Shown here in pieces: positions 16,249 to 24,559 of a stretch of DNA of 64,000 nucleotides. Numbering within the stretch: position 1 is the stretch's first letter; each line of letters starts with the position of its first letter. A model generated the notes under the pieces. The model was not told the DNA's origin, did not search any database, and saw only the letters and a list, made by a program, of their open reading frames with translations. Source of the stretch: JAFALK01 sp042701975 (GTDB taxonomy: Bacteria > Pseudomonadota > Gammaproteobacteria > Burkholderiales > Burkholderiaceae_C); contig CP170561.1 of NCBI GenBank assembly GCA_042701975.1, positions 744,001 to 808,000 of the forward strand, given 5' to 3'. Both the position numbers and the translations under genes were made by a program.

Positions 16249-17537
16249 CACGCAGCGAGCTCCCCGCTGACGGTGATCGGTCCGGCCGACTCGAAGAAGT
16301 AGGCCACGCGGGCACGCGGGCTCAGGTAGTCCAGCGCGGCGCGCGGCAGCTGCTGCGCCTTGAGGCTGCGGCGGATGCCCAGGTCGGGCTGGGTTTCCAG
16401 GTTCAGGATCAGCGCCTCTTCGCGCGGCACCTTGACATCGAACACCAGCACCTTGGGCTTGAGCGGACGCGTGGAGTTGACGGCATCGACGATGGCGTAG
16501 CGGTCGTCCGTCAGCTGCACGATGGAGCCCGGCGGATACACGCCCATCATGCGGATGAAGGCGTTGAGCATGGTCGAGTCGAAGCGGCTGCGACCCTGCG
16601 CGAACATCAGCGAAAGCGCCTCGTGCGGCGTGAGCGAGCGCGAGACCTGCAGCGGGTTGCACAAGCCGTCGAAGCGGTTGACCAGGGCCACGATGCGCGC
16701 CGCGGCGCTCATGCGGTCCATGTTGAGTTTCTGCGGGAAGCCCGTACCGTCGGCGTTCTCGTGGTGCTGAGCGATCACGAGCAGCGGACCCGGCTGCATG
16801 CCCATGGACTGGGCAATGACCACGCCCTTGGCGACATGGCTCTGGTAGGTCTGGTTCTCGACGGCGGTGAAGCTGTCGTCACGGTGGCGCAGCCGCGCCG
16901 GCAGATCGATCTTGCCCACGTCGTGCATCAGCGCGCCGACGCCCAGGTCCATCATCTCCTCGCGCGACATGCCGAAAGCCCGGCCCAGCAGCAGCGAGAT
17001 GATGGAGACGTTCAGCGCATGGGCCGTGACGCGGTCACCGGCGCCTTCGCTGAGCAGGCGGATGTTGAGGTCACCCTCGACGAGCATCTTGTCCAGCAGC
17101 GCGGCGGTCAGGGCCTCGCTCTGCTCACGCGCGCAAACCGGTTCCTTGGGCACCAGCTCCATCACCTGGTTGAAGGCGCGCCCGGCTTCGCCGTACTGGC
17201 GCTCGCACTGCAGTAGCGCCTCGCGCTGGGCTTGCAGGGCGGCACGGTGCGCTTCGCGGGCCAGATCGGCCTCGCTCTTCTTCGAATCGTCGGTGTCGAC
17301 GGCCACCGGCGGCAGCGGCTCGGCCTCGACGGCCAGGTCGCTCTTGCCCGGGCTCCAGCGCACCTGGGCCAGGCCCAGACGGCGCAGCACGACAAGCTGC
17401 TCCTCCGAGCTCAGCTTGAAGCTCGAAAGCGGAAACGGATGCGACATCCAGCCGAGGTCGAGGTGGATGAACATCCCCACCTTCAACTGATTTACATCGA
17501 TCAGCGGATCGCTGCTTTTGTCCTTCATGGATGCCAT
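16248..17537 (-). CDS. HD-GYP domain phosphodiesterase with N-terminal DUF3391
   Basis: The 429-residue protein begins MASMKDKSSDPLIDVNQLKVG; a ribosome site AGGGAGCGG precedes this ATG. Residues about 14-45 are a DUF3391 segment (VGMFIHLDLGWMSHPF). A charged helical linker follows, then the HD-GYP domain with ALMHDVGKIDLP and QHHENADGTGFP, where GFP stands for GYP. A C-terminal LTDDRYAIVDAVN extension ends the protein. HD-GYP enzymes linearise or fully hydrolyse c-di-GMP. It overlaps the EAL gene, so two c-di-GMP-degrading enzymes are translationally coupled. Confidence 0.9.
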   Translation of the reverse strand: MASMKDKSSDPLIDVNQLKVGMFIHLDLGWMSHPFPLSSFKLSSEEQLVVLRRLGLAQVRWSPGKSDLAVEAEPLPPVAVDTDDSKKSEADLAREAHRAALQAQREALLQCERQYGEAGRAFNQVMELVPKEPVCAREQSEALTAALLDKMLVEGDLNIRLLSEGAGDRVTAHALNVSIISLLLGRAFGMSREEMMDLGVGALMHDVGKIDLPARLRHRDDSFTAVENQTYQSHVAKGVVIAQSMGMQPGPLLVIAQHHENADGTGFPQKLNMDRMSAAARIVALVNRFDGLCNPLQVSRSLTPHEALSLMFAQGRSRFDSTMLNAFIRMMGVYPPGSIVQLTDDRYAIVDAVNSTRPLKPKVLVFDVKVPREEALILNLETQPDLGIRRSLKAQQLPRAALDYLSPRARVAYFFESAGPITVSGELAA

Positions 17538-17812
17538 CCGCTCCCTGCGTGGGGAGCCCCCTCCGTCATCTGCGCTGTTCTTGATCTGTCTCAGGACGAC
17601 ACTCTGACGCCTCTGGGCTGGACTGACGCCGGATTGCAGGCGGATCGAGTGCAAATTCTCACACCTTTGTCCGCTGACGCATCCGATTAGCAACACTTGT
17701 CCCGGTCAATCACCGGCGCACGAAGGTTTTGGACAGGCCGGCGACGGCGGAGCCCGGGGGCCGAGAGGTTTGCGATGATCCGTTTTGAGACACGAACAAC
17801 AGGAGACTTTCC

Positions 17813-19024
17813 ATGAGCAGCAGCACCGCGGCCTTCATCTGCGACGCCGTCCGCACCCCCTTCGGCCGCTACGGCGGCGCACTCAGCAGCGTGCGGGCCG
17901 ACGACCTCGGCGCGATCCCGCTGCGCGCCCTGCTGGAGCGCCATCCCGACCTGGACCGCGAAGCCTTCGACGAGGTCTTCTACGGCTGCGCCAACCAGGC
18001 CGGCGAAGACAACCGCAACGTCGCCCGCATGTCGGCTCTGCTGGCCGGTCTGCCCGCGAGCGTGCCCGGCGTGACGCTGAACCGCCTGTGCGGATCCGGG
18101 CTCGATGCCGTCGGCACGGCCGCACGCGCCATCCGCGCCGGCGAGATCGGCCTGGCCCTGGCCGGCGGCGTGGAGAGCATGAGCCGCGCGCCCTTCGTCA
18201 TGCCGAAGGCCGAGAGCGCCTTCTCGCGCAGCAACGCCATCTACGACACGACCATCGGCTGGCGCTTTGTCAACAAGCTCATGAAGGAGCGGCACGGCAT
18301 CGACTCCATGCCCGAGACGGCCGAGAACGTGGCGCTGGACTACGGCATCGAGCGCGCGGCGCAGGACCGCATGGCCCTCGCGAGCCAGCAAAAGGCCTTG
18401 GCCGCGCAAGCCGCCGGCCATCTGGCCGCCGAGATCGTGCCGGTGAGCATTGCTCAGAAGAAGGGCGATCCGATCCTCGTCAGCCAGGACGAGCATCCGC
18501 GCGCCACCAGCCTGGAAGCGCTCGCCAAGCTCAAGGGCGTGGTTCGTCCGGACGGAACGGTGACCGCCGGCAATGCTTCAGGTGTCAACGATGGCGCCTG
18601 CGCCCTGCTGCTGGCCTCTGAGGCCGCGGCCTCGCGCCACGCGCTCACGCCGCGCGCGCGCATCGTCGGCATGGCCACGGCCGGCGTGGCGCCGCGCATC
18701 ATGGGCATCGGCCCCGCGCCGGCCACGCAAAAGCTGCTCGCCCAGACGGGTCTTTCGCTGGCGCAGCTGGACGTCATTGAACTTAATGAGGCCTTCGCCG
18801 CGCAAGGCCTCGCAGTACTTCGCATGCTGGGCCTTGCCGACGATGATGAGCGCGTGAACCGCTGGGGCGGCGCGATCGCGCTGGGCCACCCGCTGGGCGC
18901 AAGTGGCGCACGCCTGGTCACCACGGCGGTGAACCAGCTGCACGCCATCGGCGGCCGCTATGCGCTATGCACGATGTGCGTGGGTGTGGGACAGGGCATT
19001 GCCCTGATTCTTGAAAGGGTGTGA
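17813..19024 (+). CDS. pcaF: 3-oxoadipyl-CoA / acetyl-CoA thiolase
   Basis: The 403-residue thiolase has all catalytic elements: nucleophile Cys93 in TLNRLCGSGLDAVG, the NEAFAAQ block, GHPLGASGAR, and the second Cys in CTMCVGVGQG. The beginning (AFICDAVRTPFGRYGGALS) and the GCANQAGEDNRNVARM block match the PcaF/PaaJ group. That group cleaves 3-oxoadipyl-CoA to succinyl-CoA and acetyl-CoA. A good ribosome site (ACAGGAGAC) precedes ATG. The neighbouring IclR regulator, hydroxyacyl-CoA dehydrogenase and hydratase support this over a generic acetoacetyl-CoA role. Confidence 0.85.
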   Translation: MSSSTAAFICDAVRTPFGRYGGALSSVRADDLGAIPLRALLERHPDLDREAFDEVFYGCANQAGEDNRNVARMSALLAGLPASVPGVTLNRLCGSGLDAVGTAARAIRAGEIGLALAGGVESMSRAPFVMPKAESAFSRSNAIYDTTIGWRFVNKLMKERHGIDSMPETAENVALDYGIERAAQDRMALASQQKALAAQAAGHLAAEIVPVSIAQKKGDPILVSQDEHPRATSLEALAKLKGVVRPDGTVTAGNASGVNDGACALLLASEAAASRHALTPRARIVGMATAGVAPRIMGIGPAPATQKLLAQTGLSLAQLDVIELNEAFAAQGLAVLRMLGLADDDERVNRWGGAIALGHPLGASGARLVTTAVNQLHAIGGRYALCTMCVGVGQGIALILERV

Positions 19025-19055
19025 GCCCTCATGCTGCGTCGAAATGTGACGTTAG

Positions 19056-19080
19056 GCACACTGAGCGGACAGCACTGTGC
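19056..19080. promoter_or_regulatory. Inverted repeat upstream of the IclR regulator gene, candidate operator
   Basis: GCACACTG (19056-19063) and CACTGTGC (19073-19080) form an inverted repeat with one mismatch and a nine-base spacer. It lies in the 167-base gap between the thiolase stop and the IclR gene. A possible -10 element TATAGT follows downstream near 19132. Position suggests autoregulation by the IclR protein; this is not proven. Confidence 0.4.
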
Positions 19081-19191
19081 GAATAGCGGCCCGAAGCTTT
19101 TTGTCACGATGTTTCACTCTCGTATTGGCTTCTATAGTCGCCGCCTCAGGAAGACCCGGACAGGCCGGGTGATTTTCTTTCTGCCACCCCA

Positions 19192-20025
19192 ATGCCTTTC
19201 GTACGCGATCCAGACGAGCAAGAGGAAGACAGCAGCGCTGCCGAGTTGCTCCAAGATGAGTCGACTGCCGGCCCGCTCAAGCGCGACCTCGTGGCCGGGC
19301 TCGAAAAAGGCCTCTCCGTCATCACCGCTTTCGACCAGGAGCGTCCGCGCCTGACGATCTCGGAAGTGGCGGCACGCACCGGCCTGACCCGCGCTGCCGC
19401 GCGCCGCTACCTGCTCACGCTCACGCACCTGGGTTTCGTCACGCAGGACCGCAAGATGTTCTCGCTGACGCCGCGCGTGCTGCGGCTGTCGCAGAGCTAC
19501 ATGAGCTCGGCACGGCTGCCGCGCCTGATCGAGCCCGAGCTCTTCAAGCTCTCGCAAGCCATCAAGGAAGCCAGCGCTGCCGGCGTGCTCGACGGCGGCC
19601 ACGTGATCTGCATTGCTGCCTCGACAGGCGGCCGCACGCCCTCCTCAAGCATGCAGGCCGGCACGCGCGTGCCCGCGCATTGCACCGGCATCGGCCGCGT
19701 CATGCTGGCCGCCATGCACCCGGCCGATCTGGACGACTGGCTGGCCGAGCACGACCTCGCGCGCCTGACGCCCAACACCGTGATCGATCGCGCCCGACTG
19801 CGTCAGGAGATCGAGCTCGTGCGCGAACGCGGCTATGCGCTGGTCGATCAGGAATTCGAAGCCGGCGCTCGCTCGATCGCCGTGCCGCTGCGCAACTACC
19901 GCGGCGAGACGGTGGCCGGGCTGAACATCGTGGTCCACGCGCCGCGCGTGTCCATGGAGCAGCTGCTGGAGACGGGCCTGGCGCCGCTCTTGCAGACCCA
20001 GGCCCATCTGCGCATGCTCCTGTAA
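19192..20025 (+). CDS. IclR-family transcriptional regulator (PcaR/PobR-like)
   Basis: The 277-residue protein has an acidic N-terminal extension (residues 1-30) and an N-terminal winged helix (about 32-92: VAGLEKGLSVITAF, LTISEVAARTGLTRAAARRYLLTL). A C-terminal IclR effector domain follows (TRVPAHCTGIGRVMLAAM, YALVDQEFEAGARSIAVPL). The pattern resembles regulators of aromatic catabolism such as PcaR. It lies between the thiolase gene and the convergent dehydrogenase-hydratase genes, so these are its likely targets. The ligand is probably a pathway acid or CoA ester. Confidence 0.87.
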   Translation: MPFVRDPDEQEEDSSAAELLQDESTAGPLKRDLVAGLEKGLSVITAFDQERPRLTISEVAARTGLTRAAARRYLLTLTHLGFVTQDRKMFSLTPRVLRLSQSYMSSARLPRLIEPELFKLSQAIKEASAAGVLDGGHVICIAASTGGRTPSSSMQAGTRVPAHCTGIGRVMLAAMHPADLDDWLAEHDLARLTPNTVIDRARLRQEIELVRERGYALVDQEFEAGARSIAVPLRNYRGETVAGLNIVVHAPRVSMEQLLETGLAPLLQTQAHLRMLL

Positions 20026-20029
20026 ACGA

Positions 20030-21544
20030 TTACGCGGGATCAGCGCTGCTGCGCCAGGTCTTCTGTCGCAGCAGCGGGCTGACGCGATAACGCTCATTTC
20101 GCGTGGCATCGAACAGCGCATCGAGCATCTGCACCACGGCCGGCGCGCCGATGGCCGCCAGCCACTCGAACGGCCCGGCCGGATAGTTGACGCCCAGCTT
20201 CATCGCCGTGTCCGCTGCGGCTTCATCGCAGACGCCCTGCTGCACCGCATCCGCGCCCTCGTTGACCAGCATGGCCAGCGTGCGCGCCACGACCAGGCCC
20301 GGCGCATCCTGCATCAGCAGCGGCTCCCAGCCCAGCGTGCGCCAGAGGTCGAAGACCTGGGCGCGGGCTTCTTCGCTCGCCTTCGGAGCAAACGAAAGCG
20401 CCAGGCCATTCGTGCTTTCGTTTGCAATGGGCCAATCCATCACCGCGAGCTCGGCATGGCCACGCTCGAAAGCCAGCTGCGCGGCCGGGCGGCCGCTGCT
20501 CAGGTGCACCTCGACGTGGCCGACGCGCAGGCCGCGCCAGTCGGCGGACTCGCCGTGCAGATGCGGCACGCCGCGTTGCGTGAGCCAGCCACCCAGGCGT
20601 TCGACCAGCGGAGCGCGGCCCATCAGCACGATTTCGGCCAGCGGTGCCTGCGGCGCTGAAACCGGCGCCGAGGCTGCGGGCGAGCCTTCATAGAAGCCGC
20701 GGCCGACCTTGCGGCCCAGGCGCCCGCCGTCCACCAGCGCACGCTGCACCAGCGAGGGCATGTAGCGCTTGTCGCCAAAGTTGGCCTCGAAGACCGATTG
20801 CGTGACGAGGAAGTTGGTGTCGTGGCCGATCAGGTCCATCAGCTCGCACGGGCCCATGCGGAAACCCGCGCTGCGCAGTGCGCGGTCCAGCAGCTCGGGC
20901 GTGCCCATGCGCTCCAGCAGCAGGGCGAGGCTCTCGGCGTAATAGGGCCGGGCAATGCGGTTGACGATGAAGCCCGGCGTGGAAGCTGCGTGCACGGGCG
21001 TTTTGCCCCAGCGGCGCGAGAGCTGCTCGACGGCGGCGGCCGCTTGCGGCTCGGTCTCGGCGCCGGACACTACCTCCACCAGCTTCATCACCGGTACAGG
21101 GTTGAAGAAGTGCATGCCCACGAGGCGCTGCGGCCGCTTCATGCCGTTGGCCAGCGCCGTGATGCTGATGCTGGAGGTGTTGGAAGCGATCAATGCGCCT
21201 TCAGCCAGCAGCTCGTCCAGTTCGCGCAGCAGGGCCTGCTTGGGTTCGAGCTTCTCGACGATGACCTCCACGACCAGCGCGCACACCGCCAGATCCGCAA
21301 GCGCCGCAGCGGGGCGGATGCGCTGAACAATGGCGTCAGCACCGGCCTGCTCCATGCGCCCCTTGGCGACCAGCACGGCCAGCGACTTGGCCACGCTCTG
21401 AATCGCCGCCGCCGCCGCGCCCTCGCGCGCGTCGAGCAGCAGCACCTCGTGCCCGGCCTGCGCCGCCACCTGGGCGATGCCGGCGCCCATGACGCCTGCG
21501 CCCACCACGCCGATGCAGGCGTTCTCCGACACGGTGTACTTCAT
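20030..21544 (-). CDS. paaH: 3-hydroxyacyl-CoA dehydrogenase, PaaH-like
   Basis: The 504-residue product has an N-terminal NAD-binding motif (GVVGAGVMGAGIAQVAAQ) and the family blocks NTSSISITALA and MHFFNPVPVMKLVEV. Two C-terminal helical dehydrogenase domains follow (TPGFIVNRIARPYYAES; GVNYPAGPFEWLAAIG). Length and domain order match the PaaH/PaaC group, which oxidises 3-hydroxyadipyl-CoA to 3-oxoadipyl-CoA with NAD+. Its start overlaps the hydratase stop by four bases. The thiolase encoded at 17813 would act next in the same route. Confidence 0.87.
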   Translation of the reverse strand: MKYTVSENACIGVVGAGVMGAGIAQVAAQAGHEVLLLDAREGAAAAAIQSVAKSLAVLVAKGRMEQAGADAIVQRIRPAAALADLAVCALVVEVIVEKLEPKQALLRELDELLAEGALIASNTSSISITALANGMKRPQRLVGMHFFNPVPVMKLVEVVSGAETEPQAAAAVEQLSRRWGKTPVHAASTPGFIVNRIARPYYAESLALLLERMGTPELLDRALRSAGFRMGPCELMDLIGHDTNFLVTQSVFEANFGDKRYMPSLVQRALVDGGRLGRKVGRGFYEGSPAASAPVSAPQAPLAEIVLMGRAPLVERLGGWLTQRGVPHLHGESADWRGLRVGHVEVHLSSGRPAAQLAFERGHAELAVMDWPIANESTNGLALSFAPKASEEARAQVFDLWRTLGWEPLLMQDAPGLVVARTLAMLVNEGADAVQQGVCDEAAADTAMKLGVNYPAGPFEWLAAIGAPAVVQMLDALFDATRNERYRVSPLLRQKTWRSSADPA

Positions 21545-22341
21545 GTCTCGTCTTCTTTCTTGTTGGGGACCCAGCGCGCGGGGCGCTTTTCGAGAAATGC
21601 AGCCAGGCCTTCGCGCGCCTCAACGCTGCCGCGCACGCGGGCGATGGTGCGGCGCGTCAGCTCGCGCAGCGCGGGCGTGACGGGACCGGGCGCGAGCTGC
21701 GCGAACAGCCGCTTGAGTTCGGATTGCGCCGCCGGCCCGCAGGCCATCAGCTCGGCCAGCCAGCGCTCGAGCGCGGCTTCGAGATCGTCGGCCACCTCGT
21801 GCAGCAAGCCCATCTGCAGCGCCTCCTGCGCGCCGATGCGCGAAGCCGTGAGGCCCAGCCGGCGCGCCTGGCGCAGGCCAACGGCGTTGACCAGATACGG
21901 CGCGATCACCGAAGGGATCAGCCCGAGCCGCGCCTCGCTGACGGCGATCTGCGCGCCCGGCGTGGCGATGGCGATGTCGCTCGCGGCGATCAACCCGGCG
22001 CCGCCGCCCAGCGCCACGCCATGCACCAGCGCAACGGTCGGCTTCGGGCACTCGGCGATGGCGGCCATCATGGCGGCAAAGCGCCCCGCGTCGGCCTCGT
22101 TCCATTCGAGCGGGCGCTCGGCGGCGCGGCGCATCCATTGCACGTCGGCGCCAGCGCAGAAGGCCTTGCCTGCGCCCGCGAGCACAACGGCGCGCACGCT
22201 CTCATCGGCGCCCAGTTGCAAGTACGCCTGGGTGATCTCGGCGATCAGTGCTTCGTCGAAGGCGTTGAAGACCTCGGGGCGATTGAGCGTGAGCCGCGCG
22301 ACGCCGCGGGCGTCGAGGGTCTGCGTGAGGAGCGAGGCCAT
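21541..22341 (-). CDS. Enoyl-CoA hydratase/isomerase family protein (PaaF- or LiuC-like)
   Basis: The 266-residue crotonase-fold protein has the CoA-binding segments GAGKAFCAGADVQWM and the oxyanion-hole region HGVALGGGAGLIAASDIAIA. The catalytic glutamate region is SEARLGLIPSVIAPYLV. Sequence style resembles methylglutaconyl-CoA hydratase (LiuC), but the overlap with a PaaH-type gene suggests a role hydrating 2,3-dehydroadipyl-CoA. It is upstream of and translationally coupled to the dehydrogenase. The exact substrate remains open between these two. Confidence 0.8.
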   Translation of the reverse strand: MASLLTQTLDARGVARLTLNRPEVFNAFDEALIAEITQAYLQLGADESVRAVVLAGAGKAFCAGADVQWMRRAAERPLEWNEADAGRFAAMMAAIAECPKPTVALVHGVALGGGAGLIAASDIAIATPGAQIAVSEARLGLIPSVIAPYLVNAVGLRQARRLGLTASRIGAQEALQMGLLHEVADDLEAALERWLAELMACGPAAQSELKRLFAQLAPGPVTPALRELTRRTIARVRGSVEAREGLAAFLEKRPARWVPNKKEDET

Positions 22342-22348
22342 GGCTGTA

Positions 22349-22972
22349 TCAGGACAGCAGCTTGATCAGCGTGTCCGGATGGATGGTGGTCGATTCGAAC
22401 AGGCCCGCCATGCCCATGAGCACGCCAAAGGTCGAGGGCACCATGGCCAGGAAGAACATCCACCAGAGTTCGGTCAGCGCCGTCACGGCCAGCATGGCCA
22501 CGGCGATGGCGAGCAGCGCGTCGGACAGGTCGAACTGGTCGTCGTGGAAGTTCAGGTCGTTGTAGCGCTTGTCCGCATCCTCGGCCTGCTTCTTGAGCTC
22601 GGCCTTCTTGCGGTCCTGCTCGGCGGCAGCGGTCTTTTCCTGCGCGATCAGTTGGTCCAGCTTTTCAACCTGCGCCGCCGGCGCGCCGATGCGCTGCGCC
22701 TCGAGCTGGATGACGGTGGAGGCCATCACCTCCTGCCGGATGTTGCGGGCTTGGTAGAAGGACCAGAAGTCGATCTTGTCCGCCTGCGCCTGCTGCATGG
22801 CCTGCACGATGTTGTCGTCCTTGACCTTGCAGATCGCCATGAAGGTGGCCAGCAGTGCCACGCTGATCGCCACGCACGCATTCAGGCGGCGCTTGTTGGC
22901 GCCCTTGTCGTCCTTGGCGTCGGAGATTTTCTCCTTGGCGTGCTCCACGGTGTCGAGGGTGTCGATGTCCAT
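22349..22972 (-). CDS. DUF4337 family membrane protein
   Basis: The 207-residue protein begins MDIDTLDTVEHAKEKISDAK. A hydrophobic helix lies at about residues 33-50, followed by a long charged coiled coil (KLDQLIAQEKTAAAEQDRKK and on). Two more helices are near the C-terminus (DALLAIAVAMLAVTAL and FFLAMVPSTFGVLMGM). This matches the DUF4337 family, whose function is unknown. The second ATG is preferred, since the first lies ten codons upstream in poorly conserved sequence. It lies directly upstream of the hydratase gene (7 bases). Confidence 0.8.
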   Translation of the reverse strand: MDIDTLDTVEHAKEKISDAKDDKGANKRRLNACVAISVALLATFMAICKVKDDNIVQAMQQAQADKIDFWSFYQARNIRQEVMASTVIQLEAQRIGAPAAQVEKLDQLIAQEKTAAAEQDRKKAELKKQAEDADKRYNDLNFHDDQFDLSDALLAIAVAMLAVTALTELWWMFFLAMVPSTFGVLMGMAGLFESTTIHPDTLIKLLS

Positions 22973-23051
22973 GGGCGCGCATCCTACGCCAGCCGCCTGC
23001 ACACGCCTTCACTTCACCCGGCAGCAAACTCCTGCCGCCACAATCGGCGCG

Positions 23052-24242
23052 ATGAAACGCCTGATCACCCTGCAACGCACGCTGCTGGCCGGCGCTGTAC
23101 TTGCCCTGCTCGCCGCCTGCTCCGCTCCCGATCCGCATCGCGCCGCGCGCGTCGACGCTGAGACCCGTGCCGAGGCGTTGGCCGGCCGCGGCTACCGCAC
23201 GCCGGAGCAGCACTCGCTGACCATTGCCCTGCAGCAGTGGGTGGTGAACGGACAGGTGCAAACAGTCTCGCTGGCCTTTCCCGGATCGGCCACGCGGGTG
23301 CCGCTGATCGTCTACCTGCCGGGCCTGGGCGAGACCGCGCAGGCCGGGTCGCGCTGGCGCGAAGCCTGGGCGCGGGCGGGCTATGCGGTGCTGTCGGTGC
23401 AGCCACTGGCTTTCGATGCCGAGGCCTGGCAATCCGACCTGGCGCGCAATGCCGAGTTCAAGGCCCTGGGCCGCGCACACCGCAAGCCCGAGCTGCAACC
23501 GCAACGTGATGAGCGTCTGGCCGCCATACTGGCCGAAGCACGCCGCCGCGCGGGCAGCGGGGACAGCCTGTGGTCACGGGTGGATTTCGAGCGCGTGGTC
23601 TTCGCCGGCTACGACATCGGCAGCGCAGCCGCCGTGAACGCCGCGGCCTCCAACAGCGCGCGCGCCGTGCTGCTGCTGAGCCCGTTGCCGACCGCAGGCA
23701 CCACGGCGCTCGGCCAGCCGGTGCTGATGATCGGCTCGCGCCGCGACGACGACCTGATCGGCATGGCCACCTCGCCCGATGAGCGGCTGCAAGTCTTCGA
23801 CACACTGCCGCCCGGCGGCAAGCGGCTGCTGCTGCTGGGTGCGGCCAATCATGCGTTGCTGTCGGGCGCGATCGGCGCCGAGGAGACCGATGAAGGCGCG
23901 AGCGTGGCGCCGCAAGGTCAGCGCTCCAAGCAGCGCGGCGGTGGCATGGGCGGCGGCGGTGGCGGTGGTGGCGGTGGCGGCGGTGGAGGCGGTGGTCGTC
24001 ACGGCGGCGGCGGTGCCGGCATGTCCGGCCCGCCCAGCGGTGGTCCAGGCGGCCCCGGCGGTTATGGCGCGGGCGGCCAAGCGGGCTTCAACGGCGGCGC
24101 ACGTCTGCAGGCCCAGGCCATCGAAACCACGAGCGTGGCCTTTCTCGATGCCGAACTCAAGGGCCGGGCCGACGCCCGACAATGGCTCGATCACGAGGCC
24201 GCCGGCTGGCTGCGCGGCCTCGGCGAATTGCAACAACGCTGA
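23052..24242 (+). CDS. Alpha/beta-hydrolase-like lipoprotein with a polyglycine insert
   Basis: The 396-residue product has a lipoprotein signal (LLAGAVLALLAACSAP, Cys at about residue 22). An alpha/beta-hydrolase-like domain follows: PLIVYLPGLGETAQAGSRWR, then the elbow-like VFAGYDIGSAAAVNAA, with Asp where serine hydrolases have Ser. Later come MIGSRRDDDLIG and a possible catalytic His in LLLGAANHALLSG. At about residues 298-345 a run of Gly residues broken by Met, Arg and His precedes a short C-terminal helix pair. The ATG at 23052 starts a clean signal peptide; the frame is open farther upstream but that part is shadow. Activity is unknown. Confidence 0.7.
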   Translation: MKRLITLQRTLLAGAVLALLAACSAPDPHRAARVDAETRAEALAGRGYRTPEQHSLTIALQQWVVNGQVQTVSLAFPGSATRVPLIVYLPGLGETAQAGSRWREAWARAGYAVLSVQPLAFDAEAWQSDLARNAEFKALGRAHRKPELQPQRDERLAAILAEARRRAGSGDSLWSRVDFERVVFAGYDIGSAAAVNAAASNSARAVLLLSPLPTAGTTALGQPVLMIGSRRDDDLIGMATSPDERLQVFDTLPPGGKRLLLLGAANHALLSGAIGAEETDEGASVAPQGQRSKQRGGGMGGGGGGGGGGGGGGGGRHGGGGAGMSGPPSGGPGGPGGYGAGGQAGFNGGARLQAQAIETTSVAFLDAELKGRADARQWLDHEAAGWLRGLGELQQR

Positions 24243-24259
24243 GCAAGGGCTCGACCAAC

Positions 24260-24553
24260 ATGATTCTTGAGATCGCCGACATCCGCATCCAGAAGGGCCG
24301 CCAAGCCGAATTCGAGGCCGCCATTCAACACGGCATCGCCACCGTCATCTCCAAAGCGCAGGGCTTCCTCAACGCCCGCGTGGAGCACGGTATCGAATCG
24401 CCGGAGCGCTATGTGCTGATGATCGAATGGGCCACGCTCGAAGACCACACGGTGCATTTCCGCGGCGGCGAGCTGTTCCCGCAATGGCGCGCCATCGTCG
24501 GCCCGTTCTTCGACGGCCCGCCCAACGTCGAGCATTTCGAAAAGCTGGCCTGA
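24260..24553 (+). CDS. Antibiotic biosynthesis monooxygenase (ABM) domain protein
   Basis: The 97-residue protein begins MILEIADIRIQKGRQAEFEA and forms a single ABM-type ferredoxin-like fold (ITSKAQG-type helix, YVLMIEWATLEDHTVHFRGG, GPFFDGPPNVEHF). These small dimers can be quinol or heme-related monooxygenases, or simply ligand-binding proteins. It starts 17 bases after the hydrolase gene and is probably co-transcribed. The function cannot be narrowed. Confidence 0.82.
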   Translation: MILEIADIRIQKGRQAEFEAAIQHGIATVISKAQGFLNARVEHGIESPERYVLMIEWATLEDHTVHFRGGELFPQWRAIVGPFFDGPPNVEHFEKLA

Positions 24554-24559
24554 ACTTCT

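Noticed and set aside
16249..16662. N-terminal extension of the PAS-GGDEF-EAL protein inside the HD-GYP gene
   Set aside because: The extension is Ala/Arg/Pro/Gly-rich shadow of the HD-GYP coding strand. The ATGA overlap at 16248 gives a natural start.
23940..24000. GGC/GGT-rich tract considered as a CRISPR-like or noncoding repeat
   Set aside because: It is in frame inside the hydrolase gene and encodes glycine. There are no spacers.
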